Below are positions 1 to 8,925 of a stretch of 39,786 nucleotides of DNA, piece by piece. Made by a program: the position numbers and the translations under genes. Source of the DNA: Clostridia bacterium. GTDB taxonomy: Bacteria; Bacillota; Clostridia; Acetivibrionales; STF1-152. Location of the stretch: NCBI GenBank assembly GCA_028280575.1, contig JANQLN010000095.1:1-39786 (forward strand). The letters run 5' to 3'. Positions within the stretch are counted from its first letter, which is position 1. Every line of letters starts with the position of its first letter. The notes beneath the pieces are model-generated. The model had not been told where the DNA came from. It searched no databases and saw only the letters and a list, made by a program, of their open reading frames with translations.

Positions 1-3000
1 ATGTCAAGCTTTAGAAGCTTTCCGCTTATTGAATGGTAATCAAAATGCGTAGTAATTATATTGGATTCAACATCATCTGCCGGTCTTTGTATGGGACAAA
101 ACTCATATATTTCCCTGTCATGGGGTACTATCATTACACCTCCGGGATGCTGTCCCGTTGTTCTCTTAATTCCCGAGCAGCCTTCTACAAGCCTGTTGAT
201 TTCAGCATTGGTAATTGTCATATCTCTTTCATCAACATATCCCTTTACAAAGCCATATGCAGTTTTTGAAGCAATAGTAGCTATTGTTCCTGCTCTGAAT
301 ACATGCCCTTGTCCAAAAAGCTTTTCCGTATATTTATGGGCAACAGGCTGATATTCACCTGAGAAGTTAAGGTCAATATCCGGTTCCTTATCACCGTCAA
401 AGCCCAGGAATGTTTCAAACGGTATATCATAGCCATCCTTCTTTAAAGGCTTTGAGCATTGGGGGCAGTCTTTGTCAGGCAGGTCATAGCCGCATCCCAC
501 ACTTCCGTCAGTTATAAACTCAGAGTACTTGCAATTTTCACATATATAATGGGCAGGGAGTGAATTTACTTCAGTTATACCCGCCATATTGGCAACAAGG
601 GATGAACCTACCGAGCCCCTGGAGCCAACTAGGTAACCGTCTTCAAGGGATCTGGACACAAGCTTTTGAGCAGTTATGTACATTACTGAAAAACCGTTCT
701 TGATAATGGAATTGAGCTCCTTATCCATCCTCTCCTTAACTATCCCGGGAAGAACATCCCCATATATCTCTTTTGCTTTATTTTCAGTAAGTACTTTTAT
801 TTCATCTTCCGCACCTTCGATTATTGGCGGGAATGTTCCGTCAGGTACCGGACTGATTTCTTCTATAAGGTCAGCTGCAAGATTTGTGTTTTCCACAACA
901 ACCTCATAAGCCTTTTCCTGTCCGAGATATTGAAATTCCAAAAGCATCTCATCAGTCGTCCTGAAATACAGCGGAGCCTGCCTGTCCGCATCTGAAAACC
1001 CCTGGCCTGCCATCAGGATCCTTCTGAAAACCTCATCCCGGGGATTCATAAAATGGACATCACAGGTTGCTATAACAGGTTTTTCTAATTTTTCACCCAA
1101 TCTTACGATTTCTCTGTTTATATCCTTAAGCCTTTCCATGCTTTCAACCTGTCCGTTATTTAAAAGGAATTCATTGTTCCCAAGGGGCTGGATTTCAAGA
1201 AAATCATAAAATCCCGCTATTCTTTCCAATTCCCTGCTGCTTTTATTCTCAAGGACAGCTCGAAACAATTCCCCGGCTTCACAGGCATTTGTAAGCAATA
1301 ACCCCTCCCTGTGCGTCATTAAAAGCTTTCTGGGCACTCTTGGTTTTTTATAGTAATAATTAAGGTGTGATTCAGATACAATTTTATATAGGTTTTTAAG
1401 GCCGGTCATATTTTTGACAAATATAATTGCATGGTATGATTTTACTTTTTTATAGTCGCCCGTATTTTCAAAAGCATTTTGTATTTCATCAGCACTACAG
1501 ACCCCTTTTTCTTTCAGCCTTTCAAGGCATTCCACCAGTATCCTGGCCGTTGTAACCGCATCATCCAGGGCCCTGTGATGGGTTCCCATATCTATCTTTA
1601 AATGTTTTGCAACAGCATCCAGTTTATGTCTTTTCAGACTGCCGAACATTTGCCTGCAAAGCTGTAAAGTATCTATGACGGGATTTAATATCACCTTGCC
1701 TTCTTTAGCAGCTTCATATCTTATAAATCCCATATCAAAAGGTGCATTATGAGCCACAATTGTAGAATCTGCGATGAACAGTTCAAGCTTTTCAAGTACG
1801 CTGCCTATTTTAGGCGCATCCTTGACCATTCCGTCATCAATACCTGTAAGGCTTGTTATCTTAGGAGGTATGGGTACTCCCGGATTAACAAAGGATTGAA
1901 AAGTATCTATTATTTTTCCGTCTTCAACTTTTACGGCGCCAATTTCAGTTATTTTATTCTTCCCCGCTATAAGGCCCGTAGTTTCTATATCCATTACAAC
2001 ATAGCGGCCGTCCGTCTTCCTGTTTTCAGGGTTGTATACTATGGGAACACCATCATCTACCAGATAGCATTCCATACCATATATGATTTTCAAATTGTTC
2101 TTTTTGGCAGCATAGTACGCGTCAGGAAATGCCTGAACCACACCGTGGTCCGTAATTGCCACGGCTTTATGCCCCCATTTTGCCGCCTGTTCAATAAGCT
2201 CAGATACAGGGCTTACCGCATCCATGGAGCTCATCTGAGTATGAAGGTGCAGTTCCACCCTTTTTTTCCGGGCCTTATCCAATCTCTCGACAACCGGAAC
2301 CGCAACTACATCCCGCACCATTATTGTATAGTCCTTTTCAAAATCATCATAACCCGCATTACCTCTAATTTTGACTCTTACACCCTTTTTTAACCTTTTC
2401 TTTACATTGTCAGCCTCTTGCGGTTTTAAAAACATCTTTGCCAAAACGGAACCTGTGTAATCTGTAATGCCAAATGAGCAAATAACTGTTTTTCTCTTGG
2501 TTTCTCTAAAATCCACGCTTATGACATCACCCCAGGCCGTAAACGGTCCGGGCTGCCCTGTAACTTCACTTAAATTATCAGGTTCTTCTTTTATCCCTTT
2601 GCCCCTGATAACCGGGGATGTATTTTTTGCAGCTGCCGGTTTTTCATTTAGATCGGCTCCGCCTTTAACATCCCTGCCAAATACATATTCGGCAGCTTTT
2701 TCGGCAGCTTTTATTTCTTCCGCCGCCTTGAACCTAAGATATTTTTCCCTGTGTTTATCGTCCAATACCTCATCTTTAAATACAACATTAAGTTTTGCAT
2801 CAAAAGATTGTTCCAGAATTTCAGATATTTCCACATCACATTTTCTTGTTTTTAAAATCTGGGAGCTGCAGTTCTTTAATTTTATGTGGAGCCTTTCACC
2901 GTCAATTTTCCAGTCACTGTCCTTAAACAAAATCCTGCATGACGGGTTTTTTCTTGTTAATATTTGGATAAGATTTTCTTTATATTGAGCCAGTATATTT

Positions 3001-3263
3001 TCTATAGGTTTATTAATGCTGAATTTTGTTTTAACTTTTACATTTTCAAGCTTGAAAGTGGTTTCCAGATATTTTTCTATATTTTGTATTTCCAAACATG
3101 ATAATAATGCGTCTGATGAAGCTATTATTTCCATGTATTTAGATTTTTTGTATATTTTTATTCCATTAATTATAATATTGTTGCAAATCCCGGAAATAAT
3201 TTCATTGTTTTTTATCTCAGGAAATATATCCATAAGCCTTTTCTCAGGTAATGAAGCCCCCAT
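1..3263 (-). CDS. polC: DNA polymerase III alpha subunit, PolC type (partial, C-terminus off the window)
   Basis: Replicative DNA polymerase of low-GC Gram-positive bacteria with built-in 3'-5' proofreading exonuclease. About 1,087 N-terminal residues are visible of the usual ~1,430; the gene runs off base 1. Seen in order: an N-terminal domain, an OB-fold region, the PHP start (VELHLHTQMSSMDAV, near residue 336), the DnaQ-like exonuclease inserted in PHP (VMDIETTGL, near residue 422), PHP resumption (TCDVHFMNP), a four-cysteine zinc knuckle (CENCKYSEF, then CGYDLPDKDCPQC), and the palm motif EPDIDLNFSGEY with catalytic aspartates. The start at 3263 is chosen because AAGGGGAG lies 5 bases upstream; two ATGs at 3284 and 3287 have no ribosome binding site. 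It is the last gene of the minus-strand block, 71 bases after ispG. Confidence 0.97.
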   Translation of the reverse strand, partial: MGASLPEKRLMDIFPEIKNNEIISGICNNIIINGIKIYKKSKYMEIIASSDALLSCLEIQNIEKYLETTFKLENVKVKTKFSINKPIENILAQYKENLIQILTRKNPSCRILFKDSDWKIDGERLHIKLKNCSSQILKTRKCDVEISEILEQSFDAKLNVVFKDEVLDDKHREKYLRFKAAEEIKAAEKAAEYVFGRDVKGGADLNEKPAAAKNTSPVIRGKGIKEEPDNLSEVTGQPGPFTAWGDVISVDFRETKRKTVICSFGITDYTGSVLAKMFLKPQEADNVKKRLKKGVRVKIRGNAGYDDFEKDYTIMVRDVVAVPVVERLDKARKKRVELHLHTQMSSMDAVSPVSELIEQAAKWGHKAVAITDHGVVQAFPDAYYAAKKNNLKIIYGMECYLVDDGVPIVYNPENRKTDGRYVVMDIETTGLIAGKNKITEIGAVKVEDGKIIDTFQSFVNPGVPIPPKITSLTGIDDGMVKDAPKIGSVLEKLELFIADSTIVAHNAPFDMGFIRYEAAKEGKVILNPVIDTLQLCRQMFGSLKRHKLDAVAKHLKIDMGTHHRALDDAVTTARILVECLERLKEKGVCSADEIQNAFENTGDYKKVKSYHAIIFVKNMTGLKNLYKIVSESHLNYYYKKPRVPRKLLMTHREGLLLTNACEAGELFRAVLENKSSRELERIAGFYDFLEIQPLGNNEFLLNNGQVESMERLKDINREIVRLGEKLEKPVIATCDVHFMNPRDEVFRRILMAGQGFSDADRQAPLYFRTTDEMLLEFQYLGQEKAYEVVVENTNLAADLIEEISPVPDGTFPPIIEGAEDEIKVLTENKAKEIYGDVLPGIVKERMDKELNSIIKNGFSVMYITAQKLVSRSLEDGYLVGSRGSVGSSLVANMAGITEVNSLPAHYICENCKYSEFITDGSVGCGYDLPDKDCPQCSKPLKKDGYDIPFETFLGFDGDKEPDIDLNFSGEYQPVAHKYTEKLFGQGHVFRAGTIATIASKTAYGFVKGYVDERDMTITNAEINRLVEGCSGIKRTTGQHPGGVMIVPHDREIYEFCPIQRPADDVESNIITTHFDYHSISGKLLKLD

Positions 3264-3334
3264 CAAAACTCCCCTTAAAAACATCATATTTGTTTATTAA
3301 TATATTATCGGATATGAATTTTAATATGTCAAGC

Positions 3335-4393
3335 TCAGAGGCTGTCAATTTCATGAATCAATTCATCCATGATCCTGTCCTGGGAGATTTTTTTAACTAT
3401 CCTGCCTTTTTTAAAAAGAAGTGCGCACCCATCTCCACCCGCTATCCCAATGTCAGCCTCCCTAGCTTCTCCCGGACCGTTTACGGCACATCCCATTATT
3501 GCAACCTTCAAATTCTTATTTACACCTTCCAGCCTGGATTCCACTTTTTTAGCTATATCTATAAGATTGATCCTGCACCTTCCGCATGTAGGACATGATA
3601 TAATGTCTATGCCTGTTTTCATCAAGCCAAGGGCCCTTAAAATTTCAAGGCCCACTTTCACTTCTTTAACAGGCTCTCCCGTCAGGGATACTCTTATTGT
3701 ATCACCAATACCTTCTGCCAGCAGACATCCAATACCTATTGAAGATTTTACGGTACCCCTAAATTCCGTACCCGCTTCTGTAACACCAAGGTGTAAAGGG
3801 TAACGGCATTTTTCGGACATGAGACGGTAAGCTTTTATTGTCAATGGAACACTTGAAGCTTTTAACGACAATGCTATTTTTTCAAAATTAAATTCCTCCA
3901 GCATTGCCGCATGGCATAATGCGCTCTCAACCATGCCTTCTGGCGTTACTCCGCCATATTTTTCAACTATATTTTTTTCCAGGGAACCCGAGTTTACTCC
4001 GATTCTAATTGGTATATCCCTTTGCCTCGCACATTCAACAACTTTTTCTACCCTGTCTTTGCCGCCTATATTGCCGGGATTGATTCTTACCTTATCGGCA
4101 CCGTTTTCCATACACTGTATAGCAAGCCTGTAATCAAAATGTATATCCGCAACTACAGGAATCCTGCTCCTGGTTTTAATTTCTCCCAGGGCCGACGCAG
4201 CTTCGCTGTCAGGTACAGCCAGCCTTATTATATGGCAGCCGGCTTCTTCCAGCTCCCTGATCTGATTTACGGTACCTTCTACATCCCTTGTATCCGTATT
4301 GGTCATGGATTGTACTGAAACAGGCGCATCTCCGCCTATATAAACATCTCCTACTCTTATTTTAACCGTTTTTTTCCTGCCCAAATGATTCAT
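3335..4393 (-). CDS. ispG: 4-hydroxy-3-methylbut-2-enyl-diphosphate synthase (GcpE)
   Basis: Catalyses the reductive conversion of methylerythritol cyclodiphosphate to HMBPP, the penultimate step of the non-mevalonate isoprenoid pathway. At 352 residues it has the compact single-barrel form found in most bacteria. Visible motifs: N-terminal VQSMTNTDTRDVEGTV, the TIM-barrel strand VVADIHFDYRLA, and near the C-terminus the iron-sulfur ligands CPTCGRC followed by GCAVNGPGEAREADIGIAGG, which supplies the third cysteine. It sits between rseP and polC; dxr of the same pathway is two genes upstream. A GAGG lies about 15 bases before the ATG, rather far, so translation initiation may be modest. Confidence 0.96.
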   Translation of the reverse strand: MNHLGRKKTVKIRVGDVYIGGDAPVSVQSMTNTDTRDVEGTVNQIRELEEAGCHIIRLAVPDSEAASALGEIKTRSRIPVVADIHFDYRLAIQCMENGADKVRINPGNIGGKDRVEKVVECARQRDIPIRIGVNSGSLEKNIVEKYGGVTPEGMVESALCHAAMLEEFNFEKIALSLKASSVPLTIKAYRLMSEKCRYPLHLGVTEAGTEFRGTVKSSIGIGCLLAEGIGDTIRVSLTGEPVKEVKVGLEILRALGLMKTGIDIISCPTCGRCRINLIDIAKKVESRLEGVNKNLKVAIMGCAVNGPGEAREADIGIAGGDGCALLFKKGRIVKKISQDRIMDELIHEIDSL

Positions 4394-4454
4394 AAGCTTT
4401 TCACTTTACCTCTTTATTAATAATCTTATGGCTCTACCCTCTTTTTCCCTTCTG

Positions 4455-5747
4455 CTATCCTGCCAGTATGCGGGCAATATCATTATAAAAGGTAAATGCG
4501 GCCAGCAGGATTATCAGCACGAATCCAATCATTGAGATAAATGCTTCTCTTTCAGGCGGGATAGGTTTCTTTCGTATTTTTTCAACCCCCAGTATCACCA
4601 GCTTGCTCCCGTCAAGGGCAGGAAAAGGAACCAGGTTGGTAGCCCCAAGTGCTACGCTCAAAAATGCCACCATATTAAGCAGCCTTAGAACAAGTTCCCT
4701 AAAGTCTGTTTTGCTTTGCTCTACAACCTGGGTCATAGTGCTTACCATTCCAACAGGACCCATCATTTGATTTAACGAAACCTGTCCCCTTACAAGTGAC
4801 GCAAGGTTATATCCAACCATTCTTACCATTGCAAAGCTGTTCACAAAGGATTGTCCTGCCGACTCAATAAGGTTTCCTCTTTTAAATAAAAAATTCATCC
4901 CGGAGTAGTAATCTTCATGGACTAATTTCTCCCGGGGAGTTATGTTCAATACTTCAACCTTGCCGCTGCGGTCAACTTTTACGGCAATAGCTCCCCCCTG
5001 GTGATCTTTCATAAAGGCATCAACGTCCTGCCTGCTTGATATTTTTTTACCATCAAGGCCAATTATCCTGTCTCCCTTTAAAAGTCCTCCTGTTTCAGCC
5101 GGCTCTCCTTCCTGTACTTGCATAATCAAGTTTGAGTCCGGTCCTTGCCGCTTAGTCGAAAAGCCGAATGCGTATCTTTTATGCTCCGGTATAATTTGAG
5201 GAATGAAATTTTTCACAAGTTTTTCCCCGTTTCTGCCAATTTCTATTTCAACAGGCTTCCCTTTTGTAATATATAAAAACTGCAGAAAATCAAGGGGGTT
5301 ATATACTCTCAGCCCGTCATAGCGAAGCAGCTTATCCCCCTGCTGCAATCCTGAAATATGTGCAGGTGAGTCCTCATAAACCTCGCCTATCTCATTGGTT
5401 GCATATCCGTCCATAAGGAAAACAACAGTAAATAGTATTACCGCAAGCAAAATATTCATAAACGGCCCCGCTGCAATTGTAGCCGCCCTTTTACCCACAC
5501 TTTTTTTATTATATGCCCTATCACTTTGTGACTCTTCTTCCTCACCCTCCATTTTGACATAGGCTAAAATGGGAAAAAGCCTTAAAGAGTATTCTGTTTC
5601 ACCTCTTTTGACACCCAGCAGTTTTGGGCCTACGAACAGTGAAAACTCCAATACCTTGATATCCGACAATTTCGCAACAATAAAATGCCCCAGCTCATGG
5701 GCTATCACAATTACATTAAATGCTATAAAAGCAATTACCAAGCTCAT
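4455..5747 (-). CDS. rseP: Site-2 zinc metalloprotease RseP/RasP with two PDZ domains
   Basis: Intramembrane protease of the M50 family that cleaves membrane-embedded regulatory proteins and signal-peptide remnants. The zinc motif HELGH is at residues 17-21 in the first membrane segment. Two tandem PDZ-like domains follow a membrane segment near residues 92-112: one with DSPAHISGLQQGDKLLRYDG, one with GEPAETGGLLKGDRIIGLDG. The third zinc ligand lies in NLVPFPALDGSK, with serine where many homologues have a second glycine. C-terminal hydrophobic segments end the protein. At 430 residues it is close to the two-PDZ E. coli RseP in length and longer than the short one-PDZ versions. A GGAGG stands before the ATG. 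It follows dxr by 24 bases. Confidence 0.95.
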   Translation of the reverse strand: MSLVIAFIAFNVIVIAHELGHFIVAKLSDIKVLEFSLFVGPKLLGVKRGETEYSLRLFPILAYVKMEGEEEESQSDRAYNKKSVGKRAATIAAGPFMNILLAVILFTVVFLMDGYATNEIGEVYEDSPAHISGLQQGDKLLRYDGLRVYNPLDFLQFLYITKGKPVEIEIGRNGEKLVKNFIPQIIPEHKRYAFGFSTKRQGPDSNLIMQVQEGEPAETGGLLKGDRIIGLDGKKISSRQDVDAFMKDHQGGAIAVKVDRSGKVEVLNITPREKLVHEDYYSGMNFLFKRGNLIESAGQSFVNSFAMVRMVGYNLASLVRGQVSLNQMMGPVGMVSTMTQVVEQSKTDFRELVLRLLNMVAFLSVALGATNLVPFPALDGSKLVILGVEKIRKKPIPPEREAFISMIGFVLIILLAAFTFYNDIARILAG

Positions 5748-5771
5748 ATCATATCCTCCAAAAAAACTTTT

Positions 5772-6926
5772 TTAAGACTGTTTTCCAGCCTGCTCCATAA
5801 CCATTCTTCTTGCCTGCAAGTCTGAGTCCAGAACATCGCCAAGATTATCAGACCTGACAGGATTATGCCTTTTCATAACATTTTCCAGTATTTCTGAAAT
5901 ATCCATGAAACCTATTTTACCCTCAAGGAATAATTCTACTACAACCTCATTTGCGCCATTATAAAAGGCCGGCATCGTTCCCCCGCATTTCAATGCTTCA
6001 TAAGCCAGGCTCAAGCATGGAAAAGCTTCCATATCAGGCTCCTCAAATGTAAGGGGACCGCAATTTAAAATATCCAGCTTCTCAAAACCGTTGAAAGGTC
6101 TTTCCGGCTTTGTCAATGCGTACTGTATGGGTATCCGCATATCAGGCATACCCATCTGGGCCAATACCGAACTGTCTTTAAATTCTACCATTGAGTGGAT
6201 AATGCTCTGGGGGTGGACAACAACCTTTATATTTTCCGGTTTTATATCGAAAAGCCATCTGGCTTCAATAACTTCCAACCCCTTATTTGCAAGGGTTGCC
6301 GAATCAATGGTTATTTTTTTCCCCATACTCCAATTAGGATGATTCAAGGCATCTTCAATTGTAACAGCTTGAAGCTCTATAGCTTTTTTTCCTCTGAAAG
6401 GGCCGCCTGATGCGGTTAGGATTATTTTTCCGATATCTTTTGAAAAGCTTCCGTTAAGACATTGGTAAATTGCGGAGTGCTCGCTGTCAACAGGTATTAT
6501 CTCCGCTTGTTTTTCCCTGGAAGCTTTCATTACAATTGACCCGCCTGCAACAAGGGTCTCCTTATTGGCAAGGGCTATGTTTTTTCCTTTTTTTACAGCT
6601 TCAAGCGTTGGTATAAGCCCGGCTATTCCTACAAGTGAATTAAGCACCGTATCAGCCTCGGAAAGAGCTGAAACAGTCTTTAATCCTTCCATACCATAAT
6701 ACACCTCAGTGCTTGTATCGCTGATTTTTTTCTCCAATTCAAACGCAAGCATATCATCTCTTACAGAAACTGCACAAGGCTTAAATTGTCTCACTTGCTT
6801 TTCCAAAAGCTGAATATTTGTATTGGCGGAAAGCCCTGTTACTTCAAGCTTATTTTCCCTGGCAACCTCCAGGGCCTGTACTCCAATAGATCCTGTAGAT
6901 CCTAATATAGTAATCTTCCCTGTCAT
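5772..6926 (-). CDS. dxr: 1-deoxy-D-xylulose 5-phosphate reductoisomerase
   Basis: NADPH-dependent isomeroreductase making 2-C-methyl-D-erythritol 4-phosphate, the first committed step of the non-mevalonate pathway. The NADPH-binding motif ILGSTGSIG is at residues 7-15; metal and substrate residues are in VDSEHSAIYQCLNG and HPNWSMGKKITIDSATLANK. Full length (384 residues). Placed between cdsA (10 bases upstream) and rseP, so undecaprenyl diphosphate synthesis (uppS), phospholipid precursor synthesis (cdsA) and isoprenoid supply (dxr, ispG) are co-transcribed. That linkage is common in bacteria. Confidence 0.97.
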   Translation of the reverse strand: MTGKITILGSTGSIGVQALEVARENKLEVTGLSANTNIQLLEKQVRQFKPCAVSVRDDMLAFELEKKISDTSTEVYYGMEGLKTVSALSEADTVLNSLVGIAGLIPTLEAVKKGKNIALANKETLVAGGSIVMKASREKQAEIIPVDSEHSAIYQCLNGSFSKDIGKIILTASGGPFRGKKAIELQAVTIEDALNHPNWSMGKKITIDSATLANKGLEVIEARWLFDIKPENIKVVVHPQSIIHSMVEFKDSSVLAQMGMPDMRIPIQYALTKPERPFNGFEKLDILNCGPLTFEEPDMEAFPCLSLAYEALKCGGTMPAFYNGANEVVVELFLEGKIGFMDISEILENVMKRHNPVRSDNLGDVLDSDLQARRMVMEQAGKQS

Positions 6927-6936
6927 TATGCACTCC

Positions 6937-7734
6937 TTATATCAAAGTTATATATATATATACAACAGGAGCCGTAAATATGATACTGTCAAACCTGTCA
7001 AGTACACCTCCATGCCCGGGTATCAGCCAGCCGAAATCCTTAATTCCACAATGTCTTTTAATTGACGATGCAAACAAATCCCCCAACTGGGATACCAAAC
7101 CGCATACCATACCCAAAATTACAAAATGATAAATCTTTATATCTACACCCTGACCTATGGCTATTATACCATAAACTCCGGTCAATACCGCCGCACCTAA
7201 AACTCCGCCGATTGAGCCTTCAACAGTTTTTTTGGGGCTTACTTGGGGAATGAGCTTTTTTTTCCCGAGGAAAGTTCCTGCAAAATATGCCGCGGTGTCG
7301 GCAGCCCACGCTCCGATAAATGCAATCCACACATACCACATACCGTTGTCCATTATCCTGAGAAGCACAATAAAAGATAATAAAAAGACAATATAAGCCA
7401 TCCCAAAAAATGTGGCTGCCAAATCAATTATATTTGACTTGGGGTATTTGAAGACTGCATATAATACCATTATAAGCAAACTGAAATATATGACGGCTTG
7501 AAAATGAAATCCGGAAAATCCAGAGTAAAATGGCAAAATCACTAAAATGTAACAGCTTATATAACCAACAAGGCTTGCAGGCTTTATTCCTATTTCCTTA
7601 AAAGCGCCGTACAACTCATTTAAACCCACAATTGCCAGGATAAACACAAGTATCCCCGTAGACCATCCGCTTAGGACTATAGCCGCAATAACCGGCACTA
7701 GCCCGATAATTGAACTGACAATCCGCTTTTTCAC
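6937..7734 (-). CDS. cdsA: Phosphatidate cytidylyltransferase (CDP-diglyceride synthase)
   Basis: Integral membrane enzyme that makes CDP-diacylglycerol from phosphatidate and CTP. The 265-residue protein has about eight hydrophobic segments. Near the C-terminus it carries the family signature IKRHCGIKDFGWLIPGHGG followed by VLDRFDS. A second conserved patch is SPKKTVEGSIGG. Translation starts at GTG. The last G of the uppS stop codon is the first base of this start codon (TAGTG), and the GGAGG ribosome binding site is inside the end of uppS. The two genes are therefore probably translationally coupled. Confidence 0.95.
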   Translation of the reverse strand: MKKRIVSSIIGLVPVIAAIVLSGWSTGILVFILAIVGLNELYGAFKEIGIKPASLVGYISCYILVILPFYSGFSGFHFQAVIYFSLLIMVLYAVFKYPKSNIIDLAATFFGMAYIVFLLSFIVLLRIMDNGMWYVWIAFIGAWAADTAAYFAGTFLGKKKLIPQVSPKKTVEGSIGGVLGAAVLTGVYGIIAIGQGVDIKIYHFVILGMVCGLVSQLGDLFASSIKRHCGIKDFGWLIPGHGGVLDRFDSIIFTAPVVYIYITLI

Positions 7735-8486
7735 TATATACCTCCAAATCTTCTAACCCTACTCTTATACTCTTCCAATGCCTGTTCCATATATTTAACA
7801 GTAAAATCCGGCCATAGAACCTCAGGGAAAGCAAATTCCGAATATGCTGTCTGCCAAAGCAGAAAGTTACTGGATCTGATTTCACCGCTTGTTCTTATAA
7901 CCAAATCAGGATCAGGTATATCATTTGTATAAAGATAGCTCTCAAAAACCTTTTCATCAATGTCATTGAGCCTGAGCTTCCCGCGCTTCACATCCCTGGC
8001 CATTTTAGCGGCAGCTTCGGCAATTTCATCCCTGCCGCCGTAATTAATTGCAAAAACCAGATTAAGGCCGGTATTTGCAAACGTCATTTTTTCCACTCTC
8101 AATATTTCATTTTGCAGCTCGGTCGAAAGCCTTTCTCTATTACCTATTACCCTTATGCGAATATTGCTTCCTTCAAGCTCCCTTTCGGCATTCCTGAGAT
8201 ATTCCAGCAAAAGATTCATAAGTGAAGCCACTTCCTCTTTTGGCCTTGTCCAGTTTTCCGTCGAGAAGGCATATATGGTAAAAAACCTTACTCCTATTCC
8301 GCTTAAATACTTGACAACGGTTTTAAGGGTATTTGAACCTGCTCTATGCCCAGCAGTCCTCGGCAGCTTTCTTTTCTTTGCCCATCTCCCGTTGCCGTCG
8401 GGTATAACTGCTATATGTAAAGGTAAATTGTCATATTTTTTTCCCTTATCCTTTTTTCTATCTTTAAAAAACCTGTCAAACATCAC
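7734..8486 (-). CDS. uppS: Isoprenyl transferase, undecaprenyl diphosphate synthase
   Basis: Cis-prenyltransferase that extends farnesyl diphosphate to the C55 lipid carrier for peptidoglycan and wall polymers. Length 250 residues. The catalytic aspartate is in HIAVIPDGNGRWAKKRKLPR, followed by GHRAG. The C-terminal substrate-binding region reads RTSGEIRSSNFLLWQTAYSE, with serine where many homologues have leucine (RLSN). It is the first gene of a sub-operon that seems to have its own promoter and a structured leader upstream (see 8561-8635 and 8649-8681), and it overlaps cdsA by one base. Confidence 0.96.
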   Translation of the reverse strand: MMFDRFFKDRKKDKGKKYDNLPLHIAVIPDGNGRWAKKRKLPRTAGHRAGSNTLKTVVKYLSGIGVRFFTIYAFSTENWTRPKEEVASLMNLLLEYLRNAERELEGSNIRIRVIGNRERLSTELQNEILRVEKMTFANTGLNLVFAINYGGRDEIAEAAAKMARDVKRGKLRLNDIDEKVFESYLYTNDIPDPDLVIRTSGEIRSSNFLLWQTAYSEFAFPEVLWPDFTVKYMEQALEEYKSRVRRFGGI

Positions 8487-8560
8487 ATTACTCCATCTCG
8501 CACAGATAGTAGAAAATCAAATTCTTATATTTTTTAACTTAACTTGTTTTTCACAGTCCT

Positions 8561-8635
8561 CACCTGCTTGTCATTAAGGGACTCCCTTTTCTTTAACGGT
8601 CTCACCCCATAACAAGCAGCAAATTAGCGTCGGTG
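8561..8635 (-). other. Candidate structured RNA in the uppS leader
   Basis: A long interrupted stem can be drawn by eye in the minus-strand transcript. The outer helix pairs CTGCTTGT with ACAAGCAG (8612-8619 with 8564-8571). It continues inward with three more pairs (including one G-U) and, after a three-base bulge, with GGG pairing CCC (8606-8608 with 8578-8580). A short CAC/GTG pair (8633-8635 with 8561-8563) could extend the base on the far side of an unpaired stretch. The region is not coding: stops interrupt all minus-strand frames. I do not recognise a known riboswitch class. It could be a regulatory leader or only a stable hairpin. Confidence 0.45.
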
Positions 8636-8648
8636 CATCCCTTTACCT

Positions 8649-8681
8649 ATTATATACTTTTTTTTTAAAAAAAGCACTCAA
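8649..8681 (-). promoter_or_regulatory. Possible promoter for uppS-cdsA-dxr-rseP-ispG-polC
   Basis: A good -10 box TATAAT (8654-8649) lies downstream of the terminator that follows the PASTA-like gene. The best -35-like hexamer, TTGAGT (8681-8676), is 21 bases away, longer than the ideal 17. The A/T tracts between them may act as an UP-like or curved element. The implied start near 8642 would give a leader of about 155 bases holding the stem described at 8561-8635. Placement after a terminator supports a promoter here; the exact -35 is uncertain. Confidence 0.45.
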
Positions 8682-8698
8682 AAAGTTTTATAAAACAA

Positions 8699-8715
8699 CC
8701 CCTCATTCAGAGGGG
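8699..8715 (-). terminator. Rho-independent terminator after the PASTA-like gene
   Basis: A six-pair stem CCCCTC/GAGGGG with a five-base loop is followed on the minus strand by TTGTTTT. The TGA stop codon (8705-8703) of the upstream small gene lies inside the hairpin, so a terminating ribosome would melt it. Termination may therefore depend on translation of that gene. It would separate pyrH-frr-small gene from uppS and downstream genes. Confidence 0.7.
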
Positions 8716-8918
8716 CATGTTCCTGTATTGCATATGAGAAGCTTGAGTAAGCCTTTTTTGTCATATTGCAGCCTGATTACACGATAATTTCCATTGTATT
8801 CAGCTTCAGGAGCTTTCGGCGGCTTTGTAACCAATATATCATAATCGCATACACCATGCTCCTTAAGGATATCTTCGGCTTCGTCCAGCCTGAAACCGGC
8901 TACATCGGGTATATTCAA
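8703..8918 (-). CDS. Small PASTA-like domain protein
   Basis: A 71-residue acidic protein with no signal peptide. It begins NIPDVAGFRLDEAEDILKEH and continues with DILVTKPPKAP, the pattern of a single PASTA unit (P-D-V-x-G, a helix, then a strand ending in PP). PASTA units normally occur in extracellular parts of PrkC-type kinases and penicillin-binding proteins; a lone cytoplasmic unit is unusual. The tail has two cysteines (ICNTGTC). The start is TTG at 8918, 12 bases after GGAGG, with no ATG or GTG available upstream in frame before the frr stop. It follows frr by 7 bases and so is co-transcribed with it. The function is unknown; assignment to PASTA is from motif shape only. Confidence 0.75.
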   Translation of the reverse strand: MNIPDVAGFRLDEAEDILKEHGVCDYDILVTKPPKAPEAEYNGNYRVIRLQYDKKGLLKLLICNTGTCPSE

Positions 8919-8925
8919 ATGTATA

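Noticed and set aside
1749-2393. A 214-codon open frame on the plus strand opposite polC.
   Set aside because: It lies entirely antisense to well-conserved polC exonuclease and PHP coding sequence and has no ribosome binding site or recognisable product.
8591-8610. The uppS leader contains GGGTGAGACCG on the minus strand, close to the T-box core GGGTGGNACCG.
   Set aside because: The leader is only about 155 bases, with no room for or sign of a specifier stem, the flanking bases differ from the T-box, and uppS is not an amino-acid gene.
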